DNA of 23,258 nt from CAMASH01 sp041746635. GTDB lineage: Bacteria; Verrucomicrobiota; Verrucomicrobiia; Chthoniobacterales; Terrimicrobiaceae. The DNA lies in NCBI GenBank assembly GCA_041746635.1, contig JBGTGQ010000052.1, positions 1 to 23,258 on the forward strand, in the 5' to 3' direction. Shown in pieces: positions 8,335-15,483 of this stretch (within the stretch, counting starts at the first letter, position 1; each line of letters starts with the position of its first letter). The notes beneath the pieces are model-generated. The model was given only the letters and a program-made list of their open reading frames with translations, searched no databases and was not told the origin of the DNA. The position numbers and the translations under genes are program-made.

Positions 8335-9756
8335 TTAAAACGTCACACCCATCTGGGCGCCGAGGACGAGAGCGTTGGGGATGTTGCCGGTGCCGCCGGG
8401 GTTGACCACCCATTGGAGATCGGGCTGGAAGAAGGCGAATTTGTTGATCTGGATTTTGTAATTGCACTCGAAAACGAGTTCGTAGCTGGGGTAGCCGCCG
8501 CCGTTGTCGGAGACGCTGCGGGCATAGTTGCTGCTAAATTTTCCATAGACGATGCCAAAGCAGGTGTAGTCGTCGTCGCGGGTGGGGATGAGGCCCTTGT
8601 AGATTGCACCGCCGTTTACCTGGAAGGGCAGTTTGGCGATGTTTTGCTGGGGAGAGAGAACGAAAGCGGACCAAATGGTAATGCCTTGGTCGCTGCCGGG
8701 GGATTCCTGGAAGACCATCTGATCGGCGTGCCAGTAGAAGCCATAGGAGTTGCTGGCGCGTTCGGTGGTGCCGAATTGGGGGAAACCCCACGGGGAGTAA
8801 TAGGCACCGAACCAATAGTGGCCCGGGTAGCCTTTCATCTCGGAGCTGGTCACAGTTTTGGCGGTGGATTTTCCCTCGGCGATCATCTTGCCGTCGTTGG
8901 AGGCGGTGCTTTCAACCGGGCGTTTGAAAAACTCAGGAGTCCAGCCGAGCTGGGTGATGAGTTGGATGCCGTCGTTTGGGCGCATGCTCCAGTCGAGGCC
9001 GTGGTAATTGCGGACGAAGATGCGGTCAGAGACTTGGTAGATGCCGAGCATGCCGTTAAATTCCGGGGTGGGATCAACGCGCAGGCGACTGCCCCAGACG
9101 GCCCACGGGTAGGCGGAGAACTGGGTGTTGACCGGCAGGGCCTGCGGATTGCCGTCGATGCCGTTGTTCATGTAGAGCCAGTAAATGGGCGACGAGGCGA
9201 AGTCGTCGCCGGTGGCGAAACGGCCGAATTTCAGCGAGACTTTGTCGTTGAAAAATTTCTGATCGAAGGCTAGGGCGTAGAACATCACGGCGGAGCCGCC
9301 GAAGACCTGCTGCACGGTGAATTGGTTGCCGAGGTAATCCTGGGAAAGGCTGGTGCCGTCGCGGTTGAGTCCGCTCACGGTGAGGGTCATGCCCTGCCAG
9401 CCAATGAGTTTGTCGAAATCAAGGGCGACGCCAAAACTGATGTTGTCGCAATAGGTGAACCCCTGATCAATGCCGCCAAAGGGATTGCCGGCGAAGTTGT
9501 TGGTGTAGCTGGCGGAGATTTCCACGCCTTCGTCATCAAGCATGTTGCGGACACCCCACCAGTCGCCCAGGGCGGCCTCGCCATTCCACCATTGCTCGGA
9601 ACCGATGTAGTTTGACGGATAGGGATCGTAGTAGTGCCAGAAACGCGAGTAGCCCCTCGGGTCGGAGGCGGGAAGCGGACCCGGCGTCTGGGCGTCGAGG
9701 GCGGGGGTGGCGGCGAAAAGGAGAACGATGAAAAGGGAAAGGAGGATTTTTTTCAT
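8335..9756 (-). CDS. OprB-family carbohydrate porin
   Basis: Outer-membrane barrel for sugar uptake. 473 residues from the ATG at 9756, which starts a signal peptide (MKKILLSLFIVLLFAATP, cut near LDA). An ATG six codons upstream is less likely. Near the N-terminus of the mature part it reads GEAALGDWWGVRNMLDDEG, the family's opening pattern (W-G-x-R-x-x-L-x-x-x-G), followed by SYTNNFAGNPFGG. Many aromatic residues and a terminal GVTF (final Phe) fit a barrel. It lies 61 nt downstream of the sugar dehydrogenase gene on the same strand, so porin and dehydrogenase may form one operon supplying and oxidising sugars. Confidence 0.85.
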   Translation of the reverse strand: MKKILLSLFIVLLFAATPALDAQTPGPLPASDPRGYSRFWHYYDPYPSNYIGSEQWWNGEAALGDWWGVRNMLDDEGVEISASYTNNFAGNPFGGIDQGFTYCDNISFGVALDFDKLIGWQGMTLTVSGLNRDGTSLSQDYLGNQFTVQQVFGGSAVMFYALAFDQKFFNDKVSLKFGRFATGDDFASSPIYWLYMNNGIDGNPQALPVNTQFSAYPWAVWGSRLRVDPTPEFNGMLGIYQVSDRIFVRNYHGLDWSMRPNDGIQLITQLGWTPEFFKRPVESTASNDGKMIAEGKSTAKTVTSSEMKGYPGHYWFGAYYSPWGFPQFGTTERASNSYGFYWHADQMVFQESPGSDQGITIWSAFVLSPQQNIAKLPFQVNGGAIYKGLIPTRDDDYTCFGIVYGKFSSNYARSVSDNGGGYPSYELVFECNYKIQINKFAFFQPDLQWVVNPGGTGNIPNALVLGAQMGVTF

Positions 9757-9817
9757 GGGGGAAAATATTGTCATTTATGAATCAGAAAGTCCGGCGTTTG
9801 GCAATTTCCCTAATTCC

Positions 9818-10981
9818 CTAACCCGCCGGCACCAGCCGCACGATTTTATCCTGGTCGTAGATTACGTAGAGAAATCCGTCGTCGAAACAGCGCACATCGC
9901 GGATGCGGCCGCTGCCGGCCAGGAGGATTTCCTCGGTGGCGACCTTTTCGCCGTCGAGGCGCAGGCGGAGAAGTTTGCTGCCGGCGAGGGCGGTGACGAA
10001 AAGGTTTCCCTTCCATTTGGGAAAGGCGTCGCCGGAGTAAAAGTCCATGCCGCAGAGGGCGGGTGAGGGAGTCCAGTATTTCACCGGCTGCTGCATGCCT
10101 TCCTGCGAGGTGTGGTCGGTGATGGGTTTGCCGCTGTAGTTGATGCCGTAGGTAATGACGGGCCAGCCGTAGTTTTCGCCTTTGCGGATGATGTTAAGTT
10201 CGTCGCCGCCGCGAGGGCCGTGTTCTGTTTCCCAGAGGAGTCCGGGGCCGGGCTGAAGGGCCAGGCCCTGGGGATTGCGATTGCCGTAGGACCAGATGGA
10301 CGTGCGGGCCCCGGCGGTGTTGACGAAAGGGTTGTCGGCCGGCACGGAGCCATCGTCGTTCAGGCGGTGGACCTTGCCCTTCACGTTGTCGAGCCTCTGG
10401 GCTTGATTGGCCGGAGTGGTGACATCGCCGCGATCGCCGATGGAAAAAAAGAAATGCCCCTTACCATCGAAGACGATGCGGCAGCCAAAATGGACGCCGC
10501 CGCCGGAGGCTTCCTCCGGGGGAGGCTCAAAAATGGTTTCGACATCTTCCAGGCGATTGCCCTTGAGGCGTCCGCGTATAACGGAAGTGAGCGCGCCTTT
10601 GGGCAGGGGTTTCGAAAAGGCGAGGTAAATCCAGCCGTTTTTCTCGTAGTCGGGATGCAGGCGGATGTCGAGCAGGCCGCCCTGACCTACGGCGGCCACG
10701 GGAGGCAGGCCCTCGACCGGGGCGTCAAGCAATTTGCCGTTTTTAATGATACGCAACTGGCCGCCTTTTTCCGTCGCGAGAAAACGTTCGTCGGGCAGCT
10801 TGACCAGGCCCCAGGGGTTCTTCAGTCTGGTGGCGACGGTTTCGATGCGGAAATTTTCCTCCTCGGAGCGCACCACGCCATCCGCAGCCGAAGCGGGGGC
10901 TGCGGCGGCGAGCAGGAGGCAAAAACAGCTCGAAAATGCCGCGGACCGGAGGATAGTAAACGGCTTGCGAAGGTTTTTCAT
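9818..10981 (-). CDS. PQQ-dependent sugar dehydrogenase (soluble aldose/sorbosone dehydrogenase type)
   Basis: Periplasmic quinoprotein with a six-bladed beta-propeller that oxidises aldoses or related sugars. 387 residues from the ATG at 10981, which gives a signal peptide (MKNLRKPFTILRSAAFSS..., cut after PASA). Family blocks are LKNPWGLVKLPDERFLATEK, GQGGLLDIRLHPDYEKNGWI, FSIGDRGD, YGNRNPQGLALQPGPGLLWE, EHGPRGGDELNIIRKGENYG and CGMDFYSGDAFPKWKGNLFV. The frame runs 32 codons further upstream into the cytochrome gene, but that part is not signal-like. The exact sugar cannot be told. The porin gene follows, and the cytochrome gene is divergent, with overlapping 5' ends. Confidence 0.88.
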   Translation of the reverse strand: MKNLRKPFTILRSAAFSSCFCLLLAAAAPASAADGVVRSEEENFRIETVATRLKNPWGLVKLPDERFLATEKGGQLRIIKNGKLLDAPVEGLPPVAAVGQGGLLDIRLHPDYEKNGWIYLAFSKPLPKGALTSVIRGRLKGNRLEDVETIFEPPPEEASGGGVHFGCRIVFDGKGHFFFSIGDRGDVTTPANQAQRLDNVKGKVHRLNDDGSVPADNPFVNTAGARTSIWSYGNRNPQGLALQPGPGLLWETEHGPRGGDELNIIRKGENYGWPVITYGINYSGKPITDHTSQEGMQQPVKYWTPSPALCGMDFYSGDAFPKWKGNLFVTALAGSKLLRLRLDGEKVATEEILLAGSGRIRDVRCFDDGFLYVIYDQDKIVRLVPAG

Positions 10982-11387
10982 TGGTCTCGGAATGGTGTTG
11001 CCGTGGTTCTGTTCCTGTTCTGAACAAGGCCGTCCGGCTTCGTCGGCGACCCTCAGCGAACAACTGGTCCAAGGCAAGGTTCTCTACGAACAAAGTTGCG
11101 CGCAGTGCCATTACGACGGGGCGGGCAATCCGGTTGCGCCGGACTTGCGCGGGTCCGCCGTGCTGGCCGAACCTCCGCAGGCTCTGGCGCGGATCATCCT
11201 GGCCGGACGACAGGGAGTGAGCATGAAGGACGGCCGGAAATTCGATGGCATCATGCCGCCGCAGGCGTATTTACGGGATGAGGAAGTGGCTGCTCTGGTG
11301 GTTTATGTGCGCGATGCGTTTGCCAGCCGGAGAGAAGCTCTTTCCCCGGCGGCGGTGAGGGAGATTCGCGCTGGTTTGGCGAAATAA
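10965..11387 (+). CDS. c-type cytochrome, probable lipoprotein
   Basis: Single-haem cytochrome c of 140 residues: CAQCH at 45-49 binds haem, and Met97 in GIMPPQ is the likely sixth ligand. The TTG at 10965 is chosen because GGAGGA stands 11 nt upstream. It gives a proper lipoprotein signal: MRRFFIGLGMVLPWFCSC, with the lipidated Cys at 18 (or 16). The ATG at 10992 would lack the charged start and any ribosome-binding site. The TTG start overlaps the first 17 bases of the divergent dehydrogenase gene. The likely role is to take electrons from the dehydrogenase and pass them to an oxidase; that is inference from position. Confidence 0.75.
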   Translation: MRRFFIGLGMVLPWFCSCSEQGRPASSATLSEQLVQGKVLYEQSCAQCHYDGAGNPVAPDLRGSAVLAEPPQALARIILAGRQGVSMKDGRKFDGIMPPQAYLRDEEVAALVVYVRDAFASRREALSPAAVREIRAGLAK

Positions 11388-11516
11388 CGGGAGTTTTCGA
11401 ACACGAGGTCCGTTTCGGGACTCAGCGAAAACCCCCTGCTGCGTTAAGCACTGAAATAGATTTCGCTCCGGAATCGTGTTGCTACAGTGCCGGGCGAAAA
11501 AGAGCCGCGAAGGGCC

Positions 11517-11539
11517 GGAGGGAAAATACAATGATATGA
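11517..11539 (+). promoter_or_regulatory. Ribosome-binding site and two-codon leader ORF before pfk
   Basis: GGAGGG at 11517-11522 is 8 nt from ATG 11531, the ideal distance, but that frame is ATG ATA TGA and stops at once. The true pfk start (ATG 11536) overlaps this stop and is 13 nt from GGAGGG, longer than ideal. A ribosome may start on the mini-ORF and restart on pfk, or the first ATG may be fortuitous. Confidence 0.35.
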
Positions 11540-12861
11540 AAGAATTGACCGCGGAAGATTTGGCCATCAGATCACTGGGCGAGCGCACGATTGATTCGCC
11601 GCTCGATCCGTATTTCAAGGAGTGTGGTTATGCCCACGACTTTTACGGTGATGATGCCCGCGTCTTGGTCGATCACAATCTCTACAGCATTCGGCAGACT
11701 TTTCAGACCGGCGCGGAACCGCTCTGCTTCGAAGCGGCCGGACCCCGCCGGAAGATCTTCTTCGATCCTGATAAAACCATCTGCGCTGTCGTCACGTGCG
11801 GTGGACTGTGCCCCGGCCTCAACGATGTCATCCGGGCCATCGTGATGCAGGCCTACCACCGCTATGGCGTGCCGCGCACGTTGGGCATTCCTTATGGTTT
11901 CGAGGGGCTTATTCAGGACTACGGACATAAGCTTATCAATCTCACCCCGGGATTTGTCAGCAGTATCCACCAATTCGGCGGCACGGATATTGGCACCTCA
12001 CGCGGACCCCAGGATGTCGGGCGCATGGTGGACCGGTTGATCGAGCTCAAAGTCAATATCCTCTTTGTCATCGGGGGCGATGGCACCCAGCGGGGAGGGC
12101 ATGCCATTGATGAGGAGGCCCGCAGCCGCGGCTATGATCTGGCCGTCGTGGGTGTGCCCAAAACGATTGATAACGACATGATCTACATGGACAAAAGTTT
12201 CGGCTACGACACCGCCTGCGCCGCCGCCGTGGAAGCGATCAAGGCCGCCCATACCGAGGCCCGCAGCGCGCGAAACGGGATCGGGTTGGTCAAACTCATG
12301 GGGCGCCATTCCGGCTTCATCGCTTGTTCCGCCGCCATCGCCAGCGGGGAGGCCAATTGCGTTCTCATTCCCGAGGTGCCGTTTGTTTTGGAAGGCGACA
12401 GTGGATTCCTGGAGTCCACCCGCCAGCGGGTGGTCCAGCGTGGACACACGGTCATTATTGTGGCTGAGGGGGCCGGACAGGATTTGCTGGAACGCTCGGC
12501 GGGCAACGATGCCTCGGGCAACAAAAGGCTGGGCGATATTGGAATCTTCCTCAAGAGCCAGCTCGAATCGTACTTCCGGCAGTGTAAGACTGAGCTGACG
12601 CTGAAATACATTGATCCCAGCTACCTGATCCGGAGCGTTCCGGCCTCCACTCAGGATCGCATCTATTGCATGCGTCTCGGCCAGGCCGCTGTTCATGCCG
12701 CCATGGCGGGAAAAACCGGCGTGGTCGTGGCGCGCTGGCACAGCAGTTATGTGCATCTGCCCGTGGGCGTGGCCACCTCCTCGCGCCGCACCGTGGATTC
12801 CGGTGGCGACCTCTGGCTTTCGGTTCTCGAAACCACCGGCCAGCCGCCCCGCTTTCGGTAG
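11536..12861 (+). CDS. pfkA: 6-phosphofructokinase, plant-like long type (probably ATP-dependent)
   Basis: Phosphorylates fructose 6-phosphate in glycolysis. 441 residues, longer than the E. coli enzyme (320), as in the plant-like group. TCGGLCPGLNDVIRAI is at 87-102, YGFEGL at 120-125, and IGGDGTQRGG at 179-188. GVPKTIDNDM at 206-215 holds the catalytic Asp, and KLMGRHSGFIA is at 253-263. AEGAGQ at 310-315 follows. Gly183 (GGDG) is the residue of ATP users, while Lys209 (PKTIDND) is shared with pyrophosphate users; this pair is known from plant-type ATP enzymes. ATG 11536 fits the family; the frame stays open 20 codons upstream without likeness. It is a single-gene unit, convergent with holA. 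Confidence 0.92.
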   Translation: MKELTAEDLAIRSLGERTIDSPLDPYFKECGYAHDFYGDDARVLVDHNLYSIRQTFQTGAEPLCFEAAGPRRKIFFDPDKTICAVVTCGGLCPGLNDVIRAIVMQAYHRYGVPRTLGIPYGFEGLIQDYGHKLINLTPGFVSSIHQFGGTDIGTSRGPQDVGRMVDRLIELKVNILFVIGGDGTQRGGHAIDEEARSRGYDLAVVGVPKTIDNDMIYMDKSFGYDTACAAAVEAIKAAHTEARSARNGIGLVKLMGRHSGFIACSAAIASGEANCVLIPEVPFVLEGDSGFLESTRQRVVQRGHTVIIVAEGAGQDLLERSAGNDASGNKRLGDIGIFLKSQLESYFRQCKTELTLKYIDPSYLIRSVPASTQDRIYCMRLGQAAVHAAMAGKTGVVVARWHSSYVHLPVGVATSSRRTVDSGGDLWLSVLETTGQPPRFR

Positions 12862-12887
12862 TTGCAAAAAAGGAGGCGTCAGGCGGG

Positions 12888-12960
12888 TTTCTACCGCTGT
12901 GTCTTTCCCCTTGGTGTCTTTGTGCCTTGGTGGTGAGATTTCTTCCCCACTTTCTACCGC
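12888..12960. repeat. Single CACCAAGG-type repeat framed by a 10-bp direct repeat
   Basis: CTTGGTGTCTTTGTGCCTTG with the following GTGGTGA (about 12909-12936) is a reverse-oriented copy of the repeat found around purS, purQ and the GxxExxY gene. TTTCTACCGC occurs on both sides, at 12888-12897 and 12951-12960, the latter covering the holA stop codon. This looks like a target-site duplication around an inserted segment of about 53 bp. Confidence 0.55.
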
Positions 12961-14072
12961 CTTGTCCGCGCCATGAGGCCGATGAGCAGGCGGGTGAGGA
13001 TGATGTGGTCGGTGAGCGAGCCGCTGAGGAGTTGCTGGTTGGCGGCGGCGCAGGCGGTGAAGCCGGCCTCGAGTTCGGGCAGGGAATAATGGGAGGCGTT
13101 CATGGCGGCAATGCCGAGCGGGTAGGCATTGAGGGTGCCGTCTTTTTTGCGGGGGAGGTGGGCCAGGGCGCTTTCGGGCAGGCGTTTGAGCGTGCCGGAA
13201 AAAAAGTGCGGTTGGGCGGGCGCGGAAAGTTTGTGGCGCACGAGGAGTTCCTTCACGAGGAGGAGATTGCGGACGGTGGGCACGATGGCGGCGAGGAGGA
13301 GGCCGACGCCTTTTTCGCCCTGACGAAACTGTTGGTCGAGCGTCTCGAGGGCCAGGGGAAGGTCGCGGCGGGCGAGGGCTTCGCTGAGATCGAAGATGCC
13401 GCCTTCGCGGGTTTGCGGAACGAGCATGCGCACATCCTCGGCGCTGATGGGGCGGGACTTGCCGAAGGCGGTTTCGAGTTTTTCGAGTTCGTTGTCCAAC
13501 TGGCGGGTGTCGAGTCCGACGCGGGCGGTGAGGGCAACGACAGCATCGGGGGCAAGTTGCAGATCGCGCTCGTGCACGCGGGAGGTGGTCCATTCGATGA
13601 TCTCTTCCTCACCCGCACGGAAGCCCAGATCGGGCATGTCGTGAATGACCGTTTCGGACAACTTGGAAAATGTCTTGTAGGCGGTGCGGCGTTTGTCGGC
13701 CTGCGGCGCGCTGAGGACAAAGGTGATGCCATCGGGCAACCCTTCCTTGAGCACGGCGCAGAGTTTTTCCACCGCTTCGAGCACGGCTTCCGAACGTCCG
13801 GCCACGCTGTCGGCCAGGCAGGACGCGCTCTTCAACCAGACGAGTTTCGCTCCGCCGAGAAAGGGCAAGGTAAGCAGCGACTGAATGGCCTCGTGCAAGG
13901 CGGAGACCGAGGCGTCCACCGTGTCCACCGCGCCGTCGATGACCTCCATGCCGAAGGCGTCCGCCCCGGGGGCCAGTTTTTCCACCAGAGCCGACGCCGC
14001 TTTTTTCACCGCCGACTCATCGGAGCCGGTGAGAAAGTGGATGTTCGACGTTTTGGATTTGGCGGCGGGCAT
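12954..14072 (-). CDS. holA: DNA polymerase III, delta subunit
   Basis: Clamp-loader delta subunit, which opens the beta sliding clamp. 372 residues from the ATG at 14072 (a TTG 13 codons upstream gives no family likeness). It starts with the AAA+-like N-terminal domain (IHFLTGSDESAVKKAA) and continues with LPFLGGAKLVWLKS. In the middle is DTRQLDNELEKLETAFG, then ISAEDVRMLVPQ and IFDLSEALARRDLPLALETL, the typical order of HolA domains. The catalytic ATPase residues are absent, as normal for delta. It is last in the minus-strand run after the cysteine desulfurase gene, with an 86-nt repeat-bearing spacer between them. Confidence 0.85.
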   Translation of the reverse strand: MPAAKSKTSNIHFLTGSDESAVKKAASALVEKLAPGADAFGMEVIDGAVDTVDASVSALHEAIQSLLTLPFLGGAKLVWLKSASCLADSVAGRSEAVLEAVEKLCAVLKEGLPDGITFVLSAPQADKRRTAYKTFSKLSETVIHDMPDLGFRAGEEEIIEWTTSRVHERDLQLAPDAVVALTARVGLDTRQLDNELEKLETAFGKSRPISAEDVRMLVPQTREGGIFDLSEALARRDLPLALETLDQQFRQGEKGVGLLLAAIVPTVRNLLLVKELLVRHKLSAPAQPHFFSGTLKRLPESALAHLPRKKDGTLNAYPLGIAAMNASHYSLPELEAGFTACAAANQQLLSGSLTDHIILTRLLIGLMARTRR

Positions 14073-14083
14073 TCGGATACTGG

Positions 14084-14152
14084 GTTGATGGTTGATCGTT
14101 GAGTGGATCAAGCCAAAGCATTCCTCTCAACCATCATCCCTCAACTCTCAAC
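14084..14152. repeat. TCAACCATC-type inverted repeat in the desulfurase-holA spacer
   Basis: GTTGATGGTTGATCGTTGAG at 14084-14103 faces CTCTCAACCATCATCCCTCA, which begins at 14124. GATGGTTGA (14087-14095) pairs exactly with TCAACCATC (14127-14135). The sequence is built of 7- to 10-base units and fills most of the spacer. It is a third repeat vocabulary, distinct from the CACCAAGG and GGAGCGGGGAG families. Confidence 0.55.
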
Positions 14153-14158
14153 TTCTTC

Positions 14159-15340
14159 TCATGCCGCCATGACCACGGGGCTGCCTGACGGCGAAAGGGC
14201 GCGCAGTTTTTCGACGACGCGGGGAACGGCCTCGCAGGTGGTCTCGATTTCCGCCGCGGTGTTAAAGCGTCCGAAAGAAAAACGCAGGCTGCTTCGCGAG
14301 CGTTCGTTGGAAAAGCCCATGGCCTTGAGCACGTGGGAGGGATGGACCGATCCGCTGGTGCAAGCGGACCCGGCTGAGCAGCAGATGCCCAGTTCGTCGA
14401 GGAGCATGAGGGCGCCTTCGCTCTCGATGCCTTCGAAGGCAAGGCTGCTGGTATTGGGCAGGCGATGCTCGCGGTCACCGTTGATTTCCGCGCCGGACAC
14501 GGCCTGCAAAATCGTCTGCTCAAAATGGTCGCGCAGATTGCGGACGTCGGAGAACTCGATGAAATGAGTCGAGGCGATTTCTGCCGCCTGACCAAGGCCG
14601 GCAATCGAGGCGACGTTTTGGGTGCCGCCGCGACGGCTGTTTTCCTGGCTGCCGCGCAGCCACGGAGTGAAACGCATGCGCTTGTTGACGTACAGGGCAC
14701 CGACGCCTTTCGGGCAGTGCAGTTTGTGGCCGGAGAGCGAGAGAAATTGCGCGTTGAGATCCGCGACATTCACCGGCAACTTGCCCACGCCCTGCACCGC
14801 GTCCACGTGCAGGGGAACTTTTTTTGCGTTGGTGAGGCGGGCGATTTCCTCCAGGGGAAAAAGCACGCCGGTTTCGTTGTTGGCCCAGAGGAGGGTGACC
14901 AACGCGGTGTCGGGCCGGATGGCGCGGTTGAGTTTTTCCAGATCGAGACGGCCCAGGCGATCAACCGGCAGCCAGGTGATTTCATAACCGCGGCGGGCCA
15001 GGTGTTCGCACAAGGTGATCGTGGCGCTGTGCTCGACCGCCGTGGTCACGATGTGGGTTTTGTCCGGATCGAGCGAAGCGGCGGAGAGGATGGCGGAGTT
15101 GATGGATTCCGAACCGCAACTGGTAAAAATGATTTCCTCCGGCGTGCTGCCGATCAATGCCGCGACCTGCCCGCGGGCATGGTCGATGGCGGCGGCGGCG
15201 CGTTTGCCCAGGGAATAGACACTGGAGGGATTCCCGTATTCGTCGCGCAGCCACGGCACCATGGCCTCGAAAACAGCGGGATCCACCTGCGTGGTGGCGT
15301 TGTTGTCGAGGTAAATGACGGATTGTGACGTGGTGTTCAT
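14159..15340 (-). CDS. Cysteine desulfurase (NifS/IscS class)
   Basis: PLP enzyme that takes sulfur from cysteine for iron-sulfur clusters, tRNA thiolation or cofactors. 393 residues. YLDNNATTQVDPAVFEAM opens the protein, and GNPSSVYSLG is at 36-45. His104 is in AVEHSA, Asp180 in HVDAVQ, and the PLP lysine is Lys206 in SGHKLHCPKG. The active cysteine is Cys327 in SAGSACTSG, on the long loop of the group I (IscS/NifS) enzymes. No iscU, iscR or suf genes are next to it, so the specific role is open. The ATG at 15340 fits the family. It lies between purL and holA; the 143-nt gap to purL (15341-15483) shows nothing recognisable. Confidence 0.94.
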   Translation of the reverse strand: MNTTSQSVIYLDNNATTQVDPAVFEAMVPWLRDEYGNPSSVYSLGKRAAAAIDHARGQVAALIGSTPEEIIFTSCGSESINSAILSAASLDPDKTHIVTTAVEHSATITLCEHLARRGYEITWLPVDRLGRLDLEKLNRAIRPDTALVTLLWANNETGVLFPLEEIARLTNAKKVPLHVDAVQGVGKLPVNVADLNAQFLSLSGHKLHCPKGVGALYVNKRMRFTPWLRGSQENSRRGGTQNVASIAGLGQAAEIASTHFIEFSDVRNLRDHFEQTILQAVSGAEINGDREHRLPNTSSLAFEGIESEGALMLLDELGICCSAGSACTSGSVHPSHVLKAMGFSNERSRSSLRFSFGRFNTAAEIETTCEAVPRVVEKLRALSPSGSPVVMAA

Positions 15341-15483
15341 GGCAACGAACTTTTATTTTATGCAGCACCATGGCGGCATGGGAAGCCTTAGCATGGTTCG
15401 TGTTCCGGCGCACACCGGGAGGCGGGACCGGAAAATTTCAGACCTTGGGCGCGCGGCCGCGACTCCACCCGAAAAGCCCGCGG

